Counted from the stretch's first letter, positions 1-9,695 are shown. The stretch is DNA of 64,000 nt from Pelotomaculum_C sp050950345 (GCA_050950345.1 JBMNHK010000004.1:224584-288583), one strand, 5' to 3'. Notes: a model not told the origin generated them from the letters alone. Program-made: numbers and translations.

Positions 1-46
1 CATAAATTAAAGCCTGGTGTAAAAAAAGAGAAAATGGGGGGACACT

Positions 47-1585
47 ATGAGCCAGAAAATTTATGTTTTTGATACCACCCTAAGGGACGGGGAACAATCT
101 CCGGGTGTAAGCCTTAACATCAACGAAAAATTGCAAATCGCCAAACAACTGGCTAAACTTGGCGTCGATATCATCGAAGCCGGCTTCCCCATTTCCTCCA
201 TTGGTGACTTTGAAGCCGTCCGTGCCGTAGCGCAAGAGGTTAAGGGCGTCACCGTAGCCGGACTGGCCAGGGCAAACATCAAGGATATTGACCGGGCCTG
301 GGAAGCTGTGCGCTATGCCGAGCAAGCCCGCATTCACACCTTTATTGCCACCTCGGATATCCATATGCAGTATAAGCTGCGTATGAGCCGGGAAAAGGTG
401 CTGGAGGCAGCGGTAGCAGCGGTTAAACACGCCAAAAGCTATACCGGGGATGTGGAGTTTTCAGCGGAAGACGCCTCCAGAACCGATCCGGAATTTTTGT
501 TCCAGGTTATCGCGGCGGTTATTGAGGCCGGCGCTACGGTGATCAATGTTCCGGATACGGTGGGTTATGCCGTACCCTGGGAATGGGGCAGCTTTATCGA
601 TGCTATTTGCCACCGGGTCCCCGGCATTGAAAAAGCCATTCTCAGCGTTCACTGTCATAATGATCTGGGTCTGGCGGTAGCCAATACCCTGGCTGCCGTA
701 GCAAACGGAGCCAGGCAGGTGGAGGGTGCCATCAACGGTATCGGCGAGCGTGCCGGCAATGCGGCTCTTGAAGAAATCGTGATGGCCATTCATACCAGAA
801 AGGATAAACTGGATTATTACACTGATATCCGGACCGAGGAGATATATCGCACCAGCAAACTGGTCAGCACTCTGACCGGCATGCGCATACAGGCCAACAA
901 GGCTATTGTCGGTGATAATGCCTTCGCTCACGAAGCCGGCATTCATCAGGACGGCGTACTGAAGGAACGCACTACCTATGAGATCATGAACCCGGCCATG
1001 GTGGGGATTGCTAAGAGCAACCTGGTTATGGGTAAACACTCCGGCCGGCATGCCTTCCGCCAGAGGCTGGAGGAGATGGGTTTTACCCTGTCCGATGAAG
1101 CGCTGAACAAGTCCTACGCCTATTTCAAAAAACTGGCCGATAAAAAATCGCATATCACTGATGATGATCTGGAAGCTATTGTCGAGGAAGAGTTGAGAAT
1201 GACACCTCAAACCTACCAGCTGGACTATTTGCAAATATCCAGTGGTACCACGGTTGTCCCCACCGCCACCATCGGACTTTTAAAGGACGGTCAGCGGCTG
1301 GAGGAAGCCGCCTGTGGCAACGGTCCTGTGGATGCCATCTGCCGTGCCATAGACAAAATCACCGATATCAGCTGTACGATGATCAGCTGGGGCATTAACG
1401 CCATCACCTCCGGCAAGGACGCCCTGGGTGATGTCAAGTTGAAGATTACTACCGACGGTCAAAAGGTCTATGCGGGCCGGGGGATCAGCACCGATATTTT
1501 GGAAGCCAGCGCCAAGGCCTATATCAATGCTGTGAACAATTTGGTCTGGGATGCACAACAGACGAGGGATTCGGAACAGGAATAA
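47..1585 (+). CDS. leuA: 2-isopropylmalate synthase
   Basis: Condenses acetyl-CoA with 2-oxoisovalerate in the first committed step of leucine synthesis (cytosol). The 512-residue length fits the long LeuA form: an HMGL-like TIM barrel opening with the DTTLRDGEQSPG motif (residues about 9-20), a metal-binding HCHNDLG motif near residue 204 and NGIGERAGN near 228, then a C-terminal allosteric dimer domain from about residue 365 that usually binds leucine. The ATG follows a G-rich ribosome site (ggggggac) by about six bases. It heads a same-strand run with leuC, leuD, leuB and cimA. The window starts only 46 bases upstream, so the promoter and any leader (T-box or attenuator) are outside view. 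The related gene cimA lies downstream; this one is called LeuA from its closer motif fit and its position before leuCD. Confidence 0.95.
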   Translation: MSQKIYVFDTTLRDGEQSPGVSLNINEKLQIAKQLAKLGVDIIEAGFPISSIGDFEAVRAVAQEVKGVTVAGLARANIKDIDRAWEAVRYAEQARIHTFIATSDIHMQYKLRMSREKVLEAAVAAVKHAKSYTGDVEFSAEDASRTDPEFLFQVIAAVIEAGATVINVPDTVGYAVPWEWGSFIDAICHRVPGIEKAILSVHCHNDLGLAVANTLAAVANGARQVEGAINGIGERAGNAALEEIVMAIHTRKDKLDYYTDIRTEEIYRTSKLVSTLTGMRIQANKAIVGDNAFAHEAGIHQDGVLKERTTYEIMNPAMVGIAKSNLVMGKHSGRHAFRQRLEEMGFTLSDEALNKSYAYFKKLADKKSHITDDDLEAIVEEELRMTPQTYQLDYLQISSGTTVVPTATIGLLKDGQRLEEAACGNGPVDAICRAIDKITDISCTMISWGINAITSGKDALGDVKLKITTDGQKVYAGRGISTDILEASAKAYINAVNNLVWDAQQTRDSEQE

Positions 1586-1630
1586 TATAAATCATCATTT
1601 AAACCAATTATTGAACGGAGTGAGTCCAGC

Positions 1631-2893
1631 ATGCCGATGACCATCACCGAAAAGATCCTGGCTGCCCATGCAGGCAGGAAGAGCGTAGAGCCCGGCGAGC
1701 TAATCAATGCCCGGGTTGATCTGGTATTGGGCAATGACATCACATCGCCGGTTGCTATAAGGGAATTCGAAAAAATCGGGGTGGCAAATGTCTTTGACCC
1801 GGAACGGATAGCCCTTGTGCCGGACCATTTTACCCCGAATAAAGATATCAAATCAGCGGAACAGGTGGCCGTGATGCGGGAGTTCGCCCGCAAGCACAAC
1901 CTGCCCAACTTCTTTGAAGTAGGCCGCATGGGTATAGAACACTGCCTGTTGCCGGAGCTGGGGTTAGTAGGCCCCGGCGACCTGGTGATTGGCGCTGATT
2001 CCCATACCTGCACTTATGGCGCCCTGGGTGCTTTTTCCACCGGCGTCGGCAGCACCGACCTGGCTGCGGCCATGGCTCTGGGAGAAATCTGGCTCAAGGT
2101 ACCGGAATCAATTAAATTTGTTTTTGAAGGAGAGCTGCAGCCCTGGGTGAGCGGCAAAGACTTAATCCTGCATGTTATCGGTGATATCGGTGTGGATGGC
2201 GCCCGTTATCAGGCCATGGAGTTTGCCGGTCCGGTCATCGGGAACCTGTCCATGGACAGCCGTTTTACCATGTGCAATATGGCTATAGAAGCCGGCGGCA
2301 AAAGTGGGATCGTTGCGCCTGATGAAAAAACCAGGGCCTATGTGGAAGGACGCTGCCGCCGCCCTTACACGTTTTACCAGAGCGATCCGGATGCCGTATA
2401 CAAAGATGTGCGTTATTATGACGCCTCGCAAATAGAACCCCAGGTAGCATTCCCCCACCTGCCGGAAAACAGCCGTCCCTTGAGTCAAGTAGGTGATGTG
2501 GAGATTCAACAGGTGGTGATCGGCTCCTGCACTAACGGCCGCATGGAGGATCTCCGGGAAGCCGCCGCGGTACTGAAAGGGAAGAAAGTGCATAAAAATG
2601 TGCGGTTGTTGATCTTCCCCGGCACTCAGGCGATCTACCTGGAAGCCTTGCGGGAAGGTATCATCGAGAGCCTGGTTGAAGCAGGCGGCGCTGTCAGCAC
2701 CCCCACCTGTGGTCCCTGTTTGGGCGGTCATATGGGTATTCTGGCCGGTGGCGAGCGTTGTGTTGCTACCACCAACCGCAATTTCGTAGGCAGGATGGGC
2801 CATGCCAAGAGTGAGGTCTACCTGGCTAATCCAGCCGTTGCGGCAGCATCAGCAGTATTAGGCCGGATCGCCGGTCCTGCGGAGGTGTTATAA
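1631..2893 (+). CDS. leuC: 3-isopropylmalate dehydratase large subunit
   Basis: Aconitase-family [4Fe-4S] subunit that, with LeuD, isomerises 2-isopropylmalate to 3-isopropylmalate. The same enzyme can serve the citramalate route through citraconate. The 420-residue protein is of the short archaeal/clostridial HacA-like type. Cluster-ligand cysteines are visible in IGSCTNGR (about residue 300) and TCGPCLGGHMG (about residue 360). The ATG at 1631 has a ggagtgag ribosome site at normal spacing. The stop codon shares its last A with the leuD start, implying translational coupling and 1:1 subunit production. The gap from leuA is 45 bases with no terminator, so they are probably co-transcribed. 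Confidence 0.95.
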   Translation: MPMTITEKILAAHAGRKSVEPGELINARVDLVLGNDITSPVAIREFEKIGVANVFDPERIALVPDHFTPNKDIKSAEQVAVMREFARKHNLPNFFEVGRMGIEHCLLPELGLVGPGDLVIGADSHTCTYGALGAFSTGVGSTDLAAAMALGEIWLKVPESIKFVFEGELQPWVSGKDLILHVIGDIGVDGARYQAMEFAGPVIGNLSMDSRFTMCNMAIEAGGKSGIVAPDEKTRAYVEGRCRRPYTFYQSDPDAVYKDVRYYDASQIEPQVAFPHLPENSRPLSQVGDVEIQQVVIGSCTNGRMEDLREAAAVLKGKKVHKNVRLLIFPGTQAIYLEALREGIIESLVEAGGAVSTPTCGPCLGGHMGILAGGERCVATTNRNFVGRMGHAKSEVYLANPAVAAASAVLGRIAGPAEVL

Positions 2894-3387
2894 TGGAACT
2901 CAAAGGAAGAGTATGGAAATTCGGCGATGATGTGGATACCGATGCGATTATTCCGGCACGCTACCTGAATACTTCCGACCCGGATGAGCTGGCCAGGCAC
3001 TGCATGGAAGACGCTGATCCGGAATTTCCGGCCAAGGTTGGTACGGGAGACATCATAGTAGCCGGGAAAAACTTCGGTTGCGGCAGTTCCAGGGAGCATG
3101 CTCCCATCGCCATTAAAGCGGCGGGGGTCTCTTGTGTGGTAGCCGGCACCTTTGCCAGAATTTTTTACCGCAATGCCTTCAATATTGGGTTGCCGATTTT
3201 GGAATCCCCTGAAGCGGCGGCAGAGGTCAATGAGGGGGATGAACTGGCGGTAGACACAGCTGCAGGGGTGATCACCAACCTGACCACCGGCAAAAAATAC
3301 ACGGCCAACCCGGTACCTCCCTTTATGCAGCAGATTATTGATGCCGGTGGCTTGATCGAGTATGTGAAAGAAAAAGTTAAGCAGTAA
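2893..3387 (+). CDS. leuD: 3-isopropylmalate dehydratase small subunit
   Basis: Swivel-domain partner of LeuC, 164 residues, the usual size for the short HacB/LeuD form. It carries the diagnostic GKNFGCGSSREHAP segment (about residues 56-69), which forms part of the substrate pocket. Its ATG overlaps the leuC stop by one base, and the ribosome site ggaggtg lies inside the leuC 3' end at 2881-2887. It is followed after 40 bases by leuB on the same strand. Confidence 0.95.
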   Translation: MELKGRVWKFGDDVDTDAIIPARYLNTSDPDELARHCMEDADPEFPAKVGTGDIIVAGKNFGCGSSREHAPIAIKAAGVSCVVAGTFARIFYRNAFNIGLPILESPEAAAEVNEGDELAVDTAAGVITNLTTGKKYTANPVPPFMQQIIDAGGLIEYVKEKVKQ

Positions 3388-3427
3388 CTTAAGCAGTAGC
3401 TATAGATCAATAGATTAGGAGAGAATT

Positions 3428-4504
3428 ATGTATAAAATCGCAGTACTGCCCGGTGACGGGATCGGGCCGGAAATTATTAAGCAGGCAATGCGGGTATTGG
3501 AAGCGGTAGGCAAACGCTTCGGAATTGAATACAAATTCACCAAGGCTCTGGTAGGCGGTGCTGCTTATGACGAGACCGGCTTGCCTTTGCCGGAGGAGAC
3601 ACTGGAGCTTTGTTTGAAAAGTGACGCGGTACTCTTTGGCGCCGTGGGCGGTCCCAAATGGGATGAGTTGCCGCTGCACCTGCGGCCCGAGGTGGGGGCG
3701 CTGTTGCCCTTACGCAAAAAACTCGGCTTGTACGCCAACCTGCGCCCGGTTAAGGTATTTCCTTCTTTAGCCAACGCTTCTACCTTGAAACCGGATGTAG
3801 TGGCAGGCATTGACCTGCTGATGGTACGTGAACTTACAGGAGGCCTGTATTTTGGTCATAAATACAGGGAAACCCTCCCGGACGGCAGCACCCGTGTAGT
3901 GGATACTCTGGAATACACAACACCTGAAATTGAGCGGATCCTGCGCAGGGCTTTTGAGCTGGCCAGGCAACGCCGCCGCAAGGTGACTTCGGTGGATAAA
4001 TCCAACATCCTGGAAAGTTCCCGCTACTGGCGGGAGTTGGCCATGGAAATAGGAGCCGAGTACCCTGACGTGGAGCTTGACCACATGTATGTTGACAACT
4101 GTGCCATGCAGCTGGTCAAGTATCCGGGGCAGTTTGACGTCCTGGTCACGGAGAATATGTTCGGCGACATCTTGAGCGATCAGGCTTCTATCCTGGGGGG
4201 CTCCTTAGGGATGCTGCCATCGGCCAGCCTGGGCGGCAAAACAGGTTTATACGAACCTGCTCATGGCACCGCGCCGAGTATCGCCGGCAAAAACATTGCC
4301 AACCCCCTGGCCACCATCCTTTCGGCTGCCATGCTCCTGCGCTATTCTCTAGGGCAGGACGAGGCAGCGGATTGCGTCGAGGAGGCAGTGGCCCGGACAC
4401 TGGAAATGGGCTACCGCACCCGTGACCTGATGGAAGAAGGCAAAGAGCTGGTTGGCACAGAAGAGATGGGCAGCCAGGTTGTTAAGCTCATTGAAGAAGC
4501 TTGA
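3428..4504 (+). CDS. leuB: 3-isopropylmalate dehydrogenase
   Basis: NAD-dependent oxidative decarboxylase producing 2-oxoisocaproate; in organisms with citramalate synthase it also handles 3-methylmalate. The 358 residues match the family length. Visible hallmarks are the N-terminal LPGDGIGPE segment, the substrate-binding RELTGGLYFG region near residue 138, and the metal/substrate loop TENMFGDILSDQ around residue 242. A taggagag ribosome site precedes the ATG. Between this stop and cimA are 78 bases without a clear terminator, so read-through into cimA is likely. Confidence 0.95.
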   Translation: MYKIAVLPGDGIGPEIIKQAMRVLEAVGKRFGIEYKFTKALVGGAAYDETGLPLPEETLELCLKSDAVLFGAVGGPKWDELPLHLRPEVGALLPLRKKLGLYANLRPVKVFPSLANASTLKPDVVAGIDLLMVRELTGGLYFGHKYRETLPDGSTRVVDTLEYTTPEIERILRRAFELARQRRRKVTSVDKSNILESSRYWRELAMEIGAEYPDVELDHMYVDNCAMQLVKYPGQFDVLVTENMFGDILSDQASILGGSLGMLPSASLGGKTGLYEPAHGTAPSIAGKNIANPLATILSAAMLLRYSLGQDEAADCVEEAVARTLEMGYRTRDLMEEGKELVGTEEMGSQVVKLIEEA

Positions 4505-4582
4505 AAATACAAACCCCGCTTGTTGCTCTAAGGTTATAGACGAATGCGCCTTGTACCCTACGAACATTAAGGAGGTTTAGCA

Positions 4583-6181
4583 ATGCCCTCAATACAGATC
4601 TATGACACGACATTAAGAGACGGCACGCAAGCTGAAGGAATATCTTTATCCTGTGAAGACAAGATCAAAATCGCTCAGTACCTCGACAAAATGGGCATCC
4701 ATTATATTGAGGGCGGTTACCCGGGTTCAAATCCCAAAGACGTTGATTTCTTCAATGAGATGCGCAATTACAAATTCAAACATGCCAGGCTGGCCGGATT
4801 TGGTTCCACCCGCCGGGCAAAATCGACGGCGGAAAGTGACGCCAACCTCAACGCTCTTGTTAATTCCGGTGTCAGTGTCGCAACAATTTTCGGCAAGAGC
4901 TGGGATATGCACGTAACCACGTCTTTAAGGACCACTCTTGAAGAAAACCTGGCCATGATCAGGGACACGGTGGCTTTCCTCAAGAGAAACGGGCTGGAAG
5001 TCTTCTTTGACGCCGAGCACTTTTTTGACGGTTTTAAAGCTAACCCGGAGTATGCCCTGGCCGCTCTGGAAGCGGCCGAAGCAGGTGGGGCCTCTACGCT
5101 GGTGCTTTGCGATACCAATGGCGGCTCTATGCCCCTGGAGGTCAAGGAAATAGTAGAGGCGGTAGCGCAAAAGCTCCGGACACCACTTGGCATCCACGCT
5201 CACAACGACGGTGAACTGGCCGTAGCTAACTCGTTAATCGCCGTGCAGAGCGGCGCTATCCAGGTGCAGGGCACTATCAACGGTTATGGTGAAAGATGCG
5301 GCAACGCCAACCTCTGTTCCATCATTCCCAACCTGTCCTTTAAGCTGGGTTATGAAACGATTCCCCGGGAGAACCTGTCCCGTCTGGTGGAGATGTCCCG
5401 TTATGTCAGTGAAGTAGCCAACGTCAGTCCCGACTCCCGGCAGCCCTATGTGGGCGCCAGCGCCTTTGCCCATAAGGGCGGTATTCACGTCAGCGCTATT
5501 ATGAAGGACTCCAAAACTTACGAGCATATCGACCCCGAACTGGTGGGCAACCAGCGGCGCGTGTTGATTTCCGAGCTTTCAGGCATCTCCAATCTTCTTT
5601 ACAAGTATAAAGAGATGAACCTGGACATTGACCGGCAGAACCCAGAGAGCAAACGGATCCTGGAAGAAATCAAACAGTTGGAAAACCAGGGCTTTCAGTT
5701 TGAGGGCGCCGAGGGTACCATCGAGCTTCTTTTGCACAAAGCCCATAACAACTTCAAGGAGCCCTTTTCCCTGGAAGCTCTTCGCTTGTTAGTTGAAATG
5801 AAACCAAACAGCCCGGCTTATTCCGAGGCGGTGATTAAAATCAAGGTGGGGGACCAGGTGGTGCACACGGCAGCAGAAGGCAACGGTCCGGTGAACGCCC
5901 TGGATCACGCTTTGCGCAAGTCTTTGAAATCCTTTTATCCCAACCTTGAAGCCATGCAGTTAAACGACTACAAGGTGCGTGTGCTGGATGAAAAGGACGG
6001 CACAGGGGCCAGCGTGCGTGTGCACATCGAGACCGGCACCGGCCAGGATTCCTGGGGTACGGTGGGCGTATCGACAAACATCATTGAGGCAAGCTGGCAA
6101 GCCCTGGCGGACAGCATCGCATACGGCCTGATGAAAGATAGCGACACAGGTAAGGATAAGGGCAATGAACCTGGAGATTAA
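4583..6181 (+). CDS. cimA: (R)-citramalate synthase
   Basis: Condenses pyruvate with acetyl-CoA to citramalate, giving a threonine-independent route to 2-oxobutyrate and isoleucine. The 532-residue protein has the LeuA-like TIM barrel (DTTLRDGTQAEGIS near residue 8, IHAHNDGELAVANS near 207, NGYGERCGN near 234) and a C-terminal LeuA-dimer domain from about 395 for feedback control. The variants TQAEG and HNDGE separate CimA from true LeuA (EQSPG, HNDLG). The ATG has a strong aaggagg site. Its place after leuCDB makes sense because those enzymes carry citramalate onward. A terminator follows at 6207-6250. Confidence 0.92.
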   Translation: MPSIQIYDTTLRDGTQAEGISLSCEDKIKIAQYLDKMGIHYIEGGYPGSNPKDVDFFNEMRNYKFKHARLAGFGSTRRAKSTAESDANLNALVNSGVSVATIFGKSWDMHVTTSLRTTLEENLAMIRDTVAFLKRNGLEVFFDAEHFFDGFKANPEYALAALEAAEAGGASTLVLCDTNGGSMPLEVKEIVEAVAQKLRTPLGIHAHNDGELAVANSLIAVQSGAIQVQGTINGYGERCGNANLCSIIPNLSFKLGYETIPRENLSRLVEMSRYVSEVANVSPDSRQPYVGASAFAHKGGIHVSAIMKDSKTYEHIDPELVGNQRRVLISELSGISNLLYKYKEMNLDIDRQNPESKRILEEIKQLENQGFQFEGAEGTIELLLHKAHNNFKEPFSLEALRLLVEMKPNSPAYSEAVIKIKVGDQVVHTAAEGNGPVNALDHALRKSLKSFYPNLEAMQLNDYKVRVLDEKDGTGASVRVHIETGTGQDSWGTVGVSTNIIEASWQALADSIAYGLMKDSDTGKDKGNEPGD

Positions 6182-6206
6182 ATAAATATTCCCTGCAGGA
6201 AACAGG

Positions 6207-6250
6207 TACCCGCTGCTGAAATATTATTTTGAGGCAGCGGGTATTTTATT
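6207..6250 (+). terminator. Rho-independent terminator after cimA
   Basis: A perfect ten-base stem (tacccgctgc pairing with gcagcgggta) with a 16-base AT-rich loop is followed by ttttatt. It ends the leu-cim unit before cdaA. Confidence 0.8.
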
Positions 6251-6292
6251 GCAAGATGATGCCGCCGGCCGCTTTTGGGGGAGGGACGCCTG

Positions 6293-7123
6293 TTGGAGCA
6301 GTTCTGGCTGCCTAGTATTGATTATTTTAAAGCAGTTCTTCAATTCAACCTGATCAGCGTTATCGATATTGCCATCGTTGCTTTTGTTATGTACAGGATC
6401 ATGCTTTTAATTAAAGGGACCAGGGCGGTTCAGTTAATTAAAGGCCTGATTGTGCTCATTGCCCTCACTGCTTTGTCCGGCCTTTTTAATCTCGATACCG
6501 CCAACTGGCTACTGCGCCAGGCCATGACCGCACTGGTGGTGGCCTTACCCATCGTATTCCAGCCGGAGCTGAGACGAGCCCTGGAAAAACTGGGCCAGGG
6601 CCGCTTCCTCTCCACCACCGCCAACAGGTACGAGGTAGTGGATCAGCCCGCATATATTGTTGAAATTGGCCGGGCTACCACTTTGCTGGCCAAGAATAAA
6701 ATGGGTGCGCTGTTCGTTTTGGAGCGGGAGACCGGTCTGGAGGAGCATATTGATACCGGTGTGAGAATTGACGGTCTGGTTTCTGCCGATTTGCTGGTCA
6801 ACATATTTGTCAACAAGACGCCGCTCCATGATGGCGCCGTCATTATCCGCGGCGGGCGGGTGGCCGCGGCTGCTTGTTTCCTGCCCCTCAGTGAAAACCC
6901 GCATCTCGCCAGCTACCTTGGCGCCAGGCACCGGGCCGGCATCGGCATCACCGAGCACTCTGATGCCATCGCCGTAATAGTATCTGAGGAGACCGGGAAC
7001 GTTTCCCTGGCGGTTGAAGGGAACCTGACCAGGTGCCAGGACGAAGCCGGCCTGGTGAAAGAGCTTTCATCCTTGATGCATAAAGCGAACAGCTCATTAT
7101 CCGCACTTTTGCTCGGGAGGTAG
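6293..7123 (+). CDS. cdaA: Diadenylate cyclase CdaA (membrane c-di-AMP synthase)
   Basis: Makes c-di-AMP from two ATP, controlling potassium, osmolyte and cell-wall homeostasis. Three N-terminal membrane segments (about residues 15-95) precede a DAC domain with the catalytic DGA motif near residue 180 and the RHR motif near 212. I chose the TTG at 6293 because gggggagg lies seven bases upstream; an in-frame TTG at 6275 would overlap that ribosome site. The 276-residue length is normal for CdaA. It is followed after four bases by cdaR and then glmM, the conserved Firmicutes cluster in which CdaR and GlmM bind and modulate CdaA. Confidence 0.93.
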   Translation: MEQFWLPSIDYFKAVLQFNLISVIDIAIVAFVMYRIMLLIKGTRAVQLIKGLIVLIALTALSGLFNLDTANWLLRQAMTALVVALPIVFQPELRRALEKLGQGRFLSTTANRYEVVDQPAYIVEIGRATTLLAKNKMGALFVLERETGLEEHIDTGVRIDGLVSADLLVNIFVNKTPLHDGAVIIRGGRVAAAACFLPLSENPHLASYLGARHRAGIGITEHSDAIAVIVSEETGNVSLAVEGNLTRCQDEAGLVKELSSLMHKANSSLSALLLGR

Positions 7124-7127
7124 GCAT

Positions 7128-8075
7128 ATGGTTCGTCTGGACTGGCAAAAAATTTCGATGCGACTACTGGCGGTATTGCTTGCCTTTGTCATGTGGCTTT
7201 ACGTGAGCAATGAACAGAATCCGGTCCGGGAAATGGTCCTCAATGTCGAACTGGAATACAACGAGCCGTCCCAGAATTATTTTATTACCGGCGGTATGCC
7301 GGAGAGCGTTAAAGTTAAGGTGCAGGGAAACCGGGATGATATGAACAACCTTACAGCCGCTGATCTCAGAGCTGTCGTCAACATTCCGGAAGGAAAGACG
7401 GGAGAGCTGGTTCTGCCGGTAGAGGTAACCGCCCCGTACAAATTGAAGGTGGTTCAGGTTACCCCGGAAGAGGTCACTATCAGCCTGGATCGTATGGTAG
7501 AAAAGCAGGTGGCCGTTGTAGTCAGCTTGCAGGGCACAGCAGCTCAGGGTTACACCGCCCTGGCACCTGTATGCCGGCCTGAGACGGTGACGATCAGGGG
7601 GCCTTCGCGAGTGGTTAACGATATTAATCAGGTGACTGCGGCGGTGGATATCCAAAATGCCGCCCAGGAAATAGTCCAAACTGCTGCTGTTAACTCGCTA
7701 AGTGCACAGGTTGTTTTAAACCCGTCATCTGTCCAGGTAACAGTGCCCGTGATCGCAGCCTTAGCCTCCAAAACGGTAACAGTGACGCCTCAGCTAATAG
7801 GCAGCGTCATGGAAGGGTATAGGGTGGTTAAGAGCACCAGTGACCCGGTTGTCGTTACAATTTTCGGCGCGCCGGATGCTATTAATCATATTACCGCGCT
7901 GCAAACAGAACCGGTAGATGTTCAGGGCGCAGGACAAAACTTGAGTAAAGAAGTGGGTTTGTCTATACCGGCGGGTGTGACTGCTGCCCAACCCTCCCGT
8001 GTCAATGTCCTGGTAGAAGTGGACATGGTAGAGGAGACACCCCCTGCTTCCTCAGAGGAATCTGATAACACCTGA
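7128..8075 (+). CDS. cdaR: CdaA regulator CdaR (YbbR-domain protein)
   Basis: Membrane-anchored regulator of CdaA. A single N-terminal transmembrane helix (about residues 8-26) is followed by tandem YbbR repeats facing the cell exterior, each ending in a VTVSL- or VTVPV-like strand; three to four repeats fit in 315 residues. It starts four bases after cdaA with the aggtag site in the cdaA end, so the two are almost certainly co-translated. The C-terminal tail is acidic and Ser/Thr-rich, as is common in this family. A separate promoter lies downstream for glmM. Confidence 0.9.
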   Translation: MVRLDWQKISMRLLAVLLAFVMWLYVSNEQNPVREMVLNVELEYNEPSQNYFITGGMPESVKVKVQGNRDDMNNLTAADLRAVVNIPEGKTGELVLPVEVTAPYKLKVVQVTPEEVTISLDRMVEKQVAVVVSLQGTAAQGYTALAPVCRPETVTIRGPSRVVNDINQVTAAVDIQNAAQEIVQTAAVNSLSAQVVLNPSSVQVTVPVIAALASKTVTVTPQLIGSVMEGYRVVKSTSDPVVVTIFGAPDAINHITALQTEPVDVQGAGQNLSKEVGLSIPAGVTAAQPSRVNVLVEVDMVEETPPASSEESDNT

Positions 8076-8160
8076 CAACACTGCAAAACTGTAAAGTTGC
8101 TGAAAACAACTTGTTGCCGGCGGGCTGTTTGGCACATACAATAGCCTGAGCCTTGAGAAA

Positions 8161-8190
8161 TTGACAATCCTCAGTCCTTATAGTTATAAT
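8161..8190 (+). promoter_or_regulatory. Sigma-A-type promoter for glmM
   Basis: A perfect -35 TTGACA (8161-8166) and perfect -10 TATAAT (8185-8190) are separated by 18 bases, 39 bases ahead of the glmM ATG. It suggests glmM is transcribed on its own as well as from cdaA. Confidence 0.75.
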
Positions 8191-8228
8191 TAGTTGGTGT
8201 TTTTTCAGTGGAAAGGAGAACCGATCTA

Positions 8229-9563
8229 ATGGCAGCTTTGTTTGGTACTGATGGTGTAAGAGGAGTGGCGAACCGTGAGCTGACAGCGGAACTTGCCTTT
8301 AAGTTAGGCAGGGCGGGGGCCTGGATCCTGGCTGGTGAAAACACCGGCTCGCGGATCGTAATCGGCAAAGATACCCGGATCTCCGGGGATATGCTGGAAG
8401 CTGCCCTGATCGCGGGTATTTGTTCCGCTGGTGTGGATGTTTTAAGAGTCGGGGTGATGACCACGCCTGGCATAGCCTACCTGACCCGTAATCTGCAGGC
8501 TGTAGCAGGAGTAGTCATTTCAGCCTCCCATAACCCGGTTGAGGATAACGGGATTAAATTTTTCGGTCCCAGCGGCTATAAGCTGCCTGATGAAACAGAA
8601 GCGGCTATTGAAGCCCTGGTGCTGGAAGATTGCTGTTCCGTCACATCTCCGGTAGGGGGTGGGGTAGGACGCGTCTACCAGGTGGACGACGCCGTCCAGC
8701 GTTATGTGGCATATGCCTGTGGCACGATCAGCACAGACCTGGCCGGCATTAAGCTGGTGGTAGACTGCGCCAACGGAGCAGCTTCTCAGATTGCCCCCCT
8801 GATCTATAAAAGGCTGGGTGCTGAAGTGATACCTATCTTCAACCACCCGGATGGGGTAAATATCAACAATGGGTGTGGTTCTACCCACCCGGAGGAGCTG
8901 ATGGAAGCAGTTGTTGATGCCGGCGCTGATCTAGGTCTGGCCCATGACGGGGATTCCGACCGGGTGCTGGCGGTTGACGCTTCGGGCAGGCTGGTTGACG
9001 GTGATCAGATTATGGTTGCCTGTGCCGGCTACTTAAAAGCCAAAGGGCAGTTGGCAAAGAATACGGTAGTGGTAACGGTTATGAGCAACCTTGGCCTGCA
9101 CCTGGCTTTTCAGAAGCTGGGCATCAAGGCCGTGGAGACGAAAGTGGGCGATCGCTACGTCTTAGAGGAGCTCTTGCGTACCGGAGCGTGTTTTGGTGGT
9201 GAGCAATCCGGCCATATTATTTTCCTGGATTATAACACAACTGGTGACGGCATCATTACTGCCCTGCAGCTCATGGCCATGATGAAGGAAACCGGCCAAC
9301 CCCTGGACCAGCTGGCGGCTCAAATGGAGCGCTTGCCCCAACTGCTGGTAAATGTACAGGTGGCAGATAAAGATGCAGTGATGAAAAGCCCTGTCCTAAA
9401 AGAGGCGATCCAGCAGGAGGAAAAAAACATGGGCGGCAGCGGCCGTATCCTGGTCCGTCCCTCCGGCACAGAGCCGTTGGTGCGGGTGATGGCGGAAGGG
9501 AGAGACATGCTGCAGTTGGAAGGGATAGTTGGTAGATTAACGAATATAATTAAAGAGTTATAA
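8229..9563 (+). CDS. glmM: Phosphoglucosamine mutase
   Basis: Interconverts glucosamine-6-phosphate and glucosamine-1-phosphate for UDP-GlcNAc and peptidoglycan synthesis. The 444-residue alpha-D-phosphohexomutase has the phosphoserine loop ISASHNP (active Ser about residue 100), the metal loop DGDSDR (about residue 240), the sugar loop GGEQSGH near 325 and the C-terminal phosphate loop RPSGTEP near 411. The ATG at 8229 is chosen because ggaaaggag is correctly spaced; an upstream in-frame GTG overlaps that site. GlmM is also a known inhibitor partner of CdaA, matching the neighbourhood. glmS is not adjacent. Confidence 0.95.
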   Translation: MAALFGTDGVRGVANRELTAELAFKLGRAGAWILAGENTGSRIVIGKDTRISGDMLEAALIAGICSAGVDVLRVGVMTTPGIAYLTRNLQAVAGVVISASHNPVEDNGIKFFGPSGYKLPDETEAAIEALVLEDCCSVTSPVGGGVGRVYQVDDAVQRYVAYACGTISTDLAGIKLVVDCANGAASQIAPLIYKRLGAEVIPIFNHPDGVNINNGCGSTHPEELMEAVVDAGADLGLAHDGDSDRVLAVDASGRLVDGDQIMVACAGYLKAKGQLAKNTVVVTVMSNLGLHLAFQKLGIKAVETKVGDRYVLEELLRTGACFGGEQSGHIIFLDYNTTGDGIITALQLMAMMKETGQPLDQLAAQMERLPQLLVNVQVADKDAVMKSPVLKEAIQQEEKNMGGSGRILVRPSGTEPLVRVMAEGRDMLQLEGIVGRLTNIIKEL

Positions 9564-9660
9564 CCACAATCGAATACTAATAGTGCCTGAACCCCGCCCT
9601 GAGTATTATCTCAAGGGCATTCTGGGCATTCATTAGTAATACATAATATAATTGTTGTAC

Positions 9661-9695
9661 AAAAATGCCTTCCTGCTGCAGGAGGGCGTTTTGTG
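9661..9695 (+). terminator. Rho-independent terminator after glmM
   Basis: The hairpin gccttcct / aggagggc (one G-T pair, loop gctgc, 9667-9687) is followed by gttttgtg. Confidence 0.7.

Noticed and set aside
461..1234. Long minus-strand open frame inside leuA
   Set aside because: It lies wholly within the well-supported leuA gene, has no ribosome site and its translation is not protein-like.
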